Assembly (NCBI GenBank): GCA_030581615.1 | Contig: JAKTTT010000041.1 | Location: forward strand, 143,561-207,560 | Direction: 5' to 3' | DNA length: 64,000 nucleotides | DNA from: Alloascoidea africana | Taxonomy: Eukaryota > Ascomycota > Alloascoideomycetes > Alloascoideales > Alloascoideaceae | Part shown: piece by piece, positions 58,058 through 64,000 of the stretch | How positions within the stretch are numbered: the first letter of the stretch is position 1 | Layout: every line of letters begins with the position of its first letter | Translations under genes and position numbers: made by a program | Notes under the pieces: model-generated | Told to the model about the DNA's origin: nothing | Seen by the model: only the letters and a program-made list of their open reading frames with translations | The model's database searches: none

Positions 58058-60550
58058 CTACCAGACGCTAACTTCACGAGAGCCGAAAATAGACATTTTG
58101 GTGCTTCCCGTGCTTCTCGACCGGGCATGAGGAGCCTTTACAATCTTGTAGACCACTCTTTCCTGGCTGCCGCTCCGGGTTCTGCTCATCGGGGACCCCC
58201 TCGTGTTCAGCGAAACATTCTCTGTCTCATGTGCAATTCTGCCAAGCGAACTTTGTGACTGCGCATGGGTAATCCTGGGCTTGGCTTGGGTCATTACAAG
58301 TGTTCTTGCCCTTGAGGTGCTGTTGAGCACAACCAGTGGAGAGTTTTCGCCGTCCACAAATAGCCCACAGCTAGATTCAGGGGAATAAAGCCGAGACCCA
58401 GACGCTGTAGTTGAGACAGCAGAACTCAAAGCTGAAGAGGGCCCTGTGCCTGGACCCTGCTGACCGACTGGAGTATGCTGACATTTTGTAGAGTCAAAAG
58501 TCACAACTTGCAAGGTAGCACAGCTAGTTCTTTTGCTATTGGTAGCATAGGCAAGAGGAGTCTTTACTTCAAAATCAAACTCATCATCTGTTGCACTATG
58601 CCTTTTTTTGGTTCTTGGCTTGGTTAAACAAACGCTGATTCTCTGTGTATCTTCACTTTTTCTTGTAAAGGCGCGTCTGATCATTGCCGGAGACAGAGCA
58701 GGCGGCGTGACCCAATACTGAGAATTGAAGGAAGATTTGGCACTAGAATTATGCCTGGGAATTCCCCTGAAGCTGGTGTGCCTCTTGACATGTGGCAGGT
58801 TGCTTCTCCTTTTGGATGCTCTCTTATGTGACGTGGTAAGGCTTGGAGCTCCACATGAGTGTTCAATGGATGGGGCGGGTACGCTTGCAGGAGTTGAAGG
58901 AATTTTGCAGCTATTCAATGACTGCTCTTGATGCCCTTCTCTCCTTGTTTCAGAAACAGGAACTGAGTAAGAAGTGAAAGAACGACTAAGCGCCTTAGTC
59001 GATCGTTGCGATGTCAAAGGTTCCTTTCCATGTCCTTCTTCTTCATTGTTATCACCATTTTCTTGAGAAAACGTTGGCATGATAGGCAAGCTGGTTTTCT
59101 TTTGGATCATCATTGAAGAGTTTCGTCCTTTTGTCCCTGCATTCTTTTCATTTTTCTTAATTTTGCAAATGATTGTAACCCCTGACTCAAGTTCGTCGCT
59201 TGATCGTCTGCATTTTCCCTTTGCTACTACACTATTGTATAGTTCTTGAACTTCTGCTTTGGCCTGTTTCTTAGAGTTTACAGCGTAAAGAGATGTATCA
59301 ATAGCAGTGCTGTTTTTTCGATCCAGCAAGCCGGAAGCGTCGCCTCCGGAAGACTCGGAGTCTCGCTTGTACTGGATCGACTGGTTGGAAAACAATTGAG
59401 AATTCGTGGATGAAGGGCTTACTAAATCATCATCTCTTGTTTGCTTTTCATCTTGAATAGGCGGTAGTCCAGGCAATTCACCCCCAAACAAATTTCTGGG
59501 TGGGAAAGAAAGTTGATTGACGTAATCTCCATTCATTCCTGGGCGTCCCCCATTGCTCCCATCATCGGGGCTTCCCTTGACATGTTCAATTTCTAAAAAT
59601 TCAAATGAATCGCAGTCTTCATCGCCAAGCTGTTTTATATCCCTGTCTTTTTCTTCGTCGTTGTCTATTTGTTTCTCTCGTCTTCTTCTTCGACATATGA
59701 AAAAGATGCTAAAGAGAAGGCCAAAAAGTAAAAGAAGCCCTATTGGAATAGCTATAGCTAATTGTACCTGGGTAGGGGATAGTCCTTTGGAAGTCGTGGA
59801 ATCGTTATCTACCGGATTCGCGGGAATGGTAGCGCTTGGCGTTGTCGTAGATGAGCTGCTAATACCATTTGACGCTGTTGCCTTTTTGGTCTCGTTCTCT
59901 GTGCTGGATGTATAGAATTCGCTGGTTAACGTTGTGGAAATAGATGATTGAGTTGTCGACCGTGTACTATACGAAAGCGTGGACGATAATCTTGAAGTAA
60001 TGGTGTCCAATGCTGAACTAGTTCTAGTTGGATCAACTACCTTTTGATTGTCGCTTGAATGCTCTTCGATAGCAGAAGTGGATGCATGATCTGCCACGAT
60101 GAGTACCCCAGTCGTCCCAGCTGTTCCAGTAGTCCCAGTAGTTTTGTCATGGATGTCTGTAGTTTCTTTGTTTGAATAAGTCGTTTCTAAAGTTGGCTCG
60201 TTTGTAGTTGAAGCTGTCGTTGGCAATGGTTTGTAAGTCGAGTTAGGTTTGTCATTATTATCAGTTGCAGAGGTAAAAATCGGTTCTTGTGTTTGTTCTT
60301 GATTTGCGGTAACAGTGACAATTTGGGTTAGCTCGATTAATGTTGTAGATTCATAATTCTGTTGAACTGTTATTGTGCTTTGTTCCAAGGTCTCAATTTG
60401 TGTGACTATCTGCGTATTTATTAACGTCTCTATCTCTTGAACGTCTCGTGCAAGAAACATTATTGACTTGGACTGCTTCGAAACAAAGTTTCTAGCCTTA
60501 TGGACTAAAGCAGGAGCATCTACAATATATTCTCTCGGGTTTATCCACAT
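58058..60550 (-). CDS. Ser/Thr-rich single-pass membrane protein, unidentified
   Basis: 830 residues from the ATG at 60550; the frame extends to a GTG at 60631, and another ATG lies at 60460. Residues 1-255 are Ser/Thr-rich and mucin-like with short repeats of the TQIVTQIETLEQSTI type; there is no clear cleavable signal peptide. One membrane segment (about 257-282, QLAIAIPIGLLLLFGLLFSI) is followed by a stop-transfer run of five arginines and an acidic patch. The remaining 540 residues are hydrophilic, rich in Ser, Lys and Arg, with many possible phosphosites. The layout recalls wall-stress sensors, Axl2 or the Skg6/Tos2 bud-neck proteins, but I cannot claim homology. If the N-terminus is outside, topology would be type III, or an upstream exon with a signal peptide was missed. 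Confidence 0.7.
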   Translation of the reverse strand: MWINPREYIVDAPALVHKARNFVSKQSKSIMFLARDVQEIETLINTQIVTQIETLEQSTITVQQNYESTTLIELTQIVTVTANQEQTQEPIFTSATDNNDKPNSTYKPLPTTASTTNEPTLETTYSNKETTDIHDKTTGTTGTAGTTGVLIVADHASTSAIEEHSSDNQKVVDPTRTSSALDTITSRLSSTLSYSTRSTTQSSISTTLTSEFYTSSTENETKKATASNGISSSSTTTPSATIPANPVDNDSTTSKGLSPTQVQLAIAIPIGLLLLFGLLFSIFFICRRRRREKQIDNDEEKDRDIKQLGDEDCDSFEFLEIEHVKGSPDDGSNGGRPGMNGDYVNQLSFPPRNLFGGELPGLPPIQDEKQTRDDDLVSPSSTNSQLFSNQSIQYKRDSESSGGDASGLLDRKNSTAIDTSLYAVNSKKQAKAEVQELYNSVVAKGKCRRSSDELESGVTIICKIKKNEKNAGTKGRNSSMMIQKKTSLPIMPTFSQENGDNNEEEGHGKEPLTSQRSTKALSRSFTSYSVPVSETRREGHQEQSLNSCKIPSTPASVPAPSIEHSCGAPSLTTSHKRASKRRSNLPHVKRHTSFRGIPRHNSSAKSSFNSQYWVTPPALSPAMIRRAFTRKSEDTQRISVCLTKPRTKKRHSATDDEFDFEVKTPLAYATNSKRTSCATLQVVTFDSTKCQHTPVGQQGPGTGPSSALSSAVSTTASGSRLYSPESSCGLFVDGENSPLVVLNSTSRARTLVMTQAKPRITHAQSQSSLGRIAHETENVSLNTRGSPMSRTRSGSQERVVYKIVKAPHARSRSTGSTKMSIFGSREVSVW

Positions 60551-61599
60551 TATAAAGTTGATTGAATTAATTGAAGGTTGAATCAAAAGTATCCGTTCAT
60601 TAAGTTGTTTTTGGTCAAGTGAACTATGCACTGTTCAAAGTGTTTCAAAAAGAAGATATAAACCAGAAAAAAGTGTTGTCCTAGAAGAGTTGATAGACTA
60701 CCTGTGAAAATGGAAACCTATCAGAAATGAAAGATAAAAATTCTAAAAGTGGATACCAGCCAGGGTATGAATAATTAGAAGCAAAGATTAGGAGAGGGGG
60801 TAGGAAAACGAGAAAGAAAGTAGAAAGAGAAGGCTCGATTTTCCAAATTCCTCCAGTGTGCCAGCTAACTGAAGAGAAAAAAGATAGCCACGCAGTTTTG
60901 CGTGTATGGTTGTTTTGAAATTCTAATGCTTGGTCCGTTGTATTTTTTGGATTGAGAATGTATTGACTCAAAATAGAACTGCAGTTGAAGAAACGGCATC
61001 ATCGACGGCCCCATGTTTCAAGTCTTGGGCATTTGCCAATTGTGGTTGTTTTGTAATGCTGCAAGCTTGAATAGGATAGAATTTGATAACCGCATTGGGA
61101 AATATTTTTGTTGTAGCATCTCTTCGATACACTAGCACAAATGATTCAACATCCGCTAACTGATTTTAAATATTTTACAAAAAAACTACCAGGAATTCAA
61201 CGGCCAATTATTTTGTGGAAGCTTCTCTCTATAATTATCACTACTGTGATGCGATTTTCACAAGTCATTTGTCAGATTAAAGTCGCTTAAACGTTAGAGT
61301 CGAGCATTTTAGAATATTGTGATTCTATTGATTGCTCTTGACTGAATCGATTCAAATGTCGAACCAGGAAAATTCCAAGACGTTCTGTTCTTGTTTTGTG
61401 CCTCTATTGATATTGAGCCTATACTTCCAGCTCTCATAGAAGTACCAAGGAAACATGCACCTAGAGAAAAGGTTTGTCTTTCCAAATAAATGAGTCGGGC
61501 GTCAAAGATTTCTTGGTTTCTATTCGGAACGTTTTTACCGTTGCTGATGGAAGCTGTGATCATGTTTAGAACCACTATCGTAAACCTATTCTATTTCTT
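60551..61599. other. Intergenic region, no supported gene
   Basis: Upstream of the membrane protein. The frame at 60681-60971 (-) begins with TTG and has hydrophobic stretches but no recognised homology; it could hide a leader exon. The frame at 61309-61575 (-) begins with GTG and matches nothing I know, though it lies downstream of the transposase relic on the same strand. Confidence 0.5.
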
Positions 61600-61918
61600 G
61601 ATCTCGTCATCATATGGGAAAATGAGCCGCTTACCAATATATAGGAGATTGGCCATATCTTCAACACCAGAGAGGCGGGGAAATTCCTTCGGCAGCAAGG
61701 TTAAGGATGAACTTGACTAGAGTCTCCTCTTCTAGCTGGGTCAGCCGCATCAAATTGGCAGGAATATCAGTACGAGCGCGGGTTCCATTCCTCCTAGTGC
61801 ATAGTGTTGAATAAGGAACATAGTAGATCTGGGCAGCTTTTCGGATGCTGAGTTTTGTATCTTGTTTGATAGCCTGGATGGCAAGGAGGAGATTGGCTTC
61901 TTTAGAATTTGAATACAT
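61600..61918 (-). pseudogene. pogo/Fot1-type transposase fragment, frameshifted
   Basis: From an ATG at 61918 the frame reads LLLAIQAIKQDTKLSIRKAA, QIYYVPYSTLCTRRNG and PANLMRLTQLEEETLVKFIL, then AAEGISPP: the psq-type helix-turn-helix plus the start of the second HTH of pogo/Fot1 (Tc1-mariner superfamily) transposases. That frame stops at 61661. One base further the family pattern resumes (SGVEDMANLLYIGKR), showing a frameshift at about 61680, then degenerates and ends near 61600. No DDE/D catalytic domain is visible. Terminal inverted repeats were not found by eye. It is a dead N-terminal relic about 320 bp long. Confidence 0.8.
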
Positions 61919-62537
61919 GTTGTGTGGCAGAAGAAATTAATATTTAAGTAAAGAGTTTGTAGAATTGTGGAAAGTGATCAGCTCGTATATGAACTATGTT
62001 AATAAGATTACTTTTTCTATGGAATACAACCAATATATGCAAATTCATTCTGTTTTTCGAGAAACCGACTTTGTTGATCTTATCACGCTTCCAATGAACC
62101 AAGAAAAAAACAAATCCTCAGAAATTACAATAATTTGAGTATAAACAACGTTTTCAAGATTCCTTTTTCAAAAACACTCTCCTTTCTCCATTCTGATGCT
62201 GCCTCCACTACAGTCCTCTTCTTTTAAAGTTCTATGATTGCTTCCATCAAGTTGGAAACCATCAAAGAATATTCACACAGCGCTTAAATTTTAACGTTGT
62301 CCAATTAGTTCAAAACTCATCACTAGATTCTAGGAAAATGACCAATGTAGATAGAAAGAACAACTTTGAATAACTTATCAAGAATTATCGAGTATCTTAT
62401 ATTTTCATATAAGTTAGTATCGAAGAATATAACGGTTCTATCTCGAACCCTCAGTGCTTACGGAACTTACCTTACAAGTGTTACTAAGCATAATCAGGTG
62501 ATCACCATTACTAATCTGACACCACTGTTCTTACTGA
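61919..62537. other. Spacer between transposase relic and gag fragment
   Basis: AT-rich, no gene. A perfect GGTGATCACC palindrome lies at 62497-62506 between TTACTAA strings. Degenerate LTR sequence is possible here but I could not define LTR ends. Confidence 0.4.
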
Positions 62538-62890
62538 GCAGGAGGGGTGGAGCGCAAATCGTGCGTACTCCAAACGTCTGACGGTTGATGCTACCTTATA
62601 GACGGCGAAGGTAGCCTCTAGTTCTCGGAGCCAGTTGCTTGCCTCCTTTATGTCTCTTTCTCCGTTGAATTTTTTTAGCTCTACTTTATAAGGAATCTTG
62701 GGCTCCGTTTCTTCCACCCGTTGATGTTTTAGCTCCCTGATTGCTTTTTGTGCCTGCGCCGATACGCTATTGCACATTTGAGCCATGCTGGTAGTCACTT
62801 CCTTCAGCGCGTTCGTCATCTCTTCCAAGGACTGAGTATGAACCGCACCTCCTGCCAGCAGTTGGTTCAAGGCTTGTACAATAACTTGTT
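62538..62890 (-). mobile_element. Inverted partial copy of Ty3-type gag
   Basis: About 353 bp that match, in reverse orientation, the 5' part of the intact gag (62981-63334). Its minus-strand frame codes LLAGGAVHTQSLEEMTNALK through SNWLRELEATF and then departs from gag right after ...RFALHPSC. There are only scattered substitutions between the copies (for example GCATCAACC here, GTATCAACC there). The fragment lacks the gag start codon and the zinc knuckle, so it is not functional. Confidence 0.92.
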
Positions 62891-62893
62891 ACA

Positions 62894-62910
62894 TTTGGTA
62901 GCAATTTAGG
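62894..62910 (+). other. Candidate primer-binding site of the retrotransposon
   Basis: TTTGGTAGCAATTTAGG lies about 20 bp before the gag ATG and just after TGTTACA, which would suit the CA end of an LTR. TGGTAGC matches the 3' end complement of yeast initiator tRNA-Met, the primer of Ty1 and Ty3, but only over seven bases. Confidence 0.35.
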
Positions 62911-62928
62911 CCGACCCGAGAAGACCCA

Positions 62929-63906
62929 ATGGAGAACCAACGCAATTCCGACTCTCAGGAGAATACGCCCCAAAACATTGAACAAGTTATTTTACAAGCC
63001 TTGAACCAACTGCTGGCAGGAGGTGCGGTTCATACTCAGTCCTTGGAAGAGATGACGAACGCGCTGAAGGAGGTGACTACCAGCATGGCTCAAATGTGCA
63101 ATAGCGTATCGGCGCAGGCACAAAAAGCAATCAGGGAGCTAAAACATCAACGGGTGGAAGAAACGGAGCCCAAGATTCCTTATAAAGTAGAGCTAAAGAA
63201 ATTCAACGGAGAAAGGGACATAAAGGAGGCAAGCAACTGGCTCCGAGAACTAGAGGCTACCTTCGCCGTTTACAAGGTAGTATCAACCGTCAGACGCTTG
63301 GAGTACGCACGATTTGCTCTGCACCCATCCTGCTACAACTGGTTCGACGAGCAGGTGAAAGATGTTGACGGCTGGGAAGGATTCAAAGCCGCCTTCAGGA
63401 AAAGGTACTACCCTGAGGACTACCTCGGGGTGATATTTAGGAAAATGTGGGGCTCACAACAAAGAGGGAGCGTTGCGAGCTACATCGAGTACTTCAGACA
63501 ATGGGATGACACACTTCCGGCTGGCGAACTCACATTTGCACACAGGAAGGAGATGTTTGTGGAAGGACTTCACCCATCCAATAAGGCCAATATTACCAAT
63601 GCCATCAGAGGTGTGAGCTCCTTGGAAGAGGTGTACGCGATTGCCAGTCAATATGAGGGGCCCTACTATAGTGGTACTACAAGGCAGACTAGTACACCTT
63701 CTCAACCCGTCCATAATGACCCGATGGAAGTGGATGCCATCAGACTGGGAAATGACGAGCGCGCACGCCTCCGCAGAGAAGGAAGGTGCTTTGGTTGCAA
63801 GGAAAGAGGCCATGTGATCAGGTCATGCCCAAAGAAAAGAGCTAACGTTAAATTAATGCCCTTATGGGACGAGCAGGAAGAATTAGAACCAAAAAACGAC
63901 GAGTAG
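62929..63906 (+). CDS. Ty3/gypsy-type retrotransposon Gag
   Basis: 325 residues, ATG start, intact. The N-terminal 75 residues are polar and helical. A retrotransposon gag (capsid-like) domain follows: PYKVELKKFNGERDIKEASN, NWLRELEATFAVYK, SCYNWFDEQVKDVDGWEGFK, AFRKRYYPEDY and SVASYIEYFRQWDD. A CCHC zinc knuckle, CFGCKERGHVIRSC, lies at residues 287-300. It packages element RNA in virus-like particles. The frame ends at TAG (63904-63906), and a +1 frame takes over for pol. The first 354 bp after 62981 are repeated in inverse orientation to the left. Confidence 0.93.
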   Translation: MENQRNSDSQENTPQNIEQVILQALNQLLAGGAVHTQSLEEMTNALKEVTTSMAQMCNSVSAQAQKAIRELKHQRVEETEPKIPYKVELKKFNGERDIKEASNWLRELEATFAVYKVVSTVRRLEYARFALHPSCYNWFDEQVKDVDGWEGFKAAFRKRYYPEDYLGVIFRKMWGSQQRGSVASYIEYFRQWDDTLPAGELTFAHRKEMFVEGLHPSNKANITNAIRGVSSLEEVYAIASQYEGPYYSGTTRQTSTPSQPVHNDPMEVDAIRLGNDERARLRREGRCFGCKERGHVIRSCPKKRANVKLMPLWDEQEELEPKNDE

Positions 63907-64000
63907 GAGTGCCCGCTGGTGCACCCCGGAAGATGAGATATACTCGCCCACCAGCCAAGAGACAGAACCCTATAAAAAATATGCCATATACACTTTCATT
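63887..64000 (+). CDS. Start of retrotransposon pol frame (+1), partial
   Basis: The +1 frame relative to gag opens after a TAG at 63884 and stays open to the window end. It overlaps the end of gag by 20 bases, then reads ARWCTPEDEIYSPTSQETEP. The other forward frames are closed by stops. Ty3 itself uses +1 frameshifting to make Gag-Pol, so this arrangement fits; protease and reverse transcriptase lie outside the window and cannot be confirmed. Confidence 0.55.

Larger units (their letters stand above)
62538..63334. repeat. Head-to-head inverted repeat of gag, arms about 354 bp
   Basis: Left arm 62538-62890, right arm 62981-63334, spacer of 90 bp (62891-62980). The arms share AACAAGTTAT at the inner end and CCTGCT at the outer end. 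The right arm lies within the intact gag; the spacer holds the gag start codon and leader. Such a near-palindrome could form a large hairpin. Confidence 0.9.

Noticed and set aside
61309-61575. 88-codon frame downstream of the transposase relic
   Set aside because: GTG start, and it does not continue the transposase pattern in any frame I tried.
62440-62470. Possible tRNA B-box (GGGTTCGAGATAG on the minus strand)
   Set aside because: The last consensus C is missing, no A-box lies at the right distance and no cloverleaf could be drawn.

Overview
The window is nuclear DNA from a budding yeast (Saccharomycotina). It carries clear homologues of RCH1, ARP9, TDH (GAPDH), ALR1/MNR2, TYE7, CYC3, a SUN-family wall protein, a catalase, BNI1, TOF1, LCL3, HUT1 and CAF120/SKG3. 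Introns are short (mostly 53-72 bp) with CTAAC branch points. A CTG codon stands at a highly conserved leucine of the strongly expressed GAPDH gene, so CUG is read as leucine. I cannot name the species. The velvet regulator and the pogo/Fot1-type transposase relic are unusual for this subphylum and argue against a close relative of S. cerevisiae or Candida.

Layout. 1-12 kb: RCH1 (+) converges on ARP9 (-, two introns). ARP9 shares a 147-bp divergent promoter with a 1546-residue acidic protein (+, one intron) that I could not identify; its central part resembles the recombinase-like domain found beside fungal mobile or telomere-linked helicases. 11-19 kb: GAPDH, a CorA-type Mg2+ transporter and a TYE7-like bHLH factor, all on the minus strand. 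19-38.8 kb is gene-poor: about 5.2 kb between TYE7 and CYC3, a probable 78-residue spliced membrane protein, a SUN-family protein with 3.4 kb of upstream DNA, and a five-exon velvet-domain regulator with 4.7 kb of upstream DNA. 38.8-41.7 kb: a CatC-like catalase with duplicated upstream sequence. 41.7-60.6 kb is compact: BNI1 (-), TOF1 (+), LCL3 (+), HUT1 (+), CAF120/SKG3 (-) and a Ser/Thr-rich single-pass membrane protein (-). 61-64 kb is a transposon-rich end: a frameshifted pogo/Fot1-like transposase fragment, an inverted fragment of gag, and an intact Ty3/gypsy-type gag whose pol frame opens at +1 and runs off the window.

Themes. TYE7, TDH, CYC3 and the catalase link glycolysis, respiration and peroxide defence, and CACGTG E-boxes lie upstream of each of them; that hexamer is also expected several times by chance in 64 kb. 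BNI1, the SUN protein, HUT1 and possibly the membrane protein serve polarised growth, wall and secretion. TOF1 has MluI-type G1/S boxes at its start. No tRNA, rRNA, CRISPR array or centromere could be supported. Several raw open frames start at TTG or GTG; I moved starts to the first reasonable ATG and say so in each entry.
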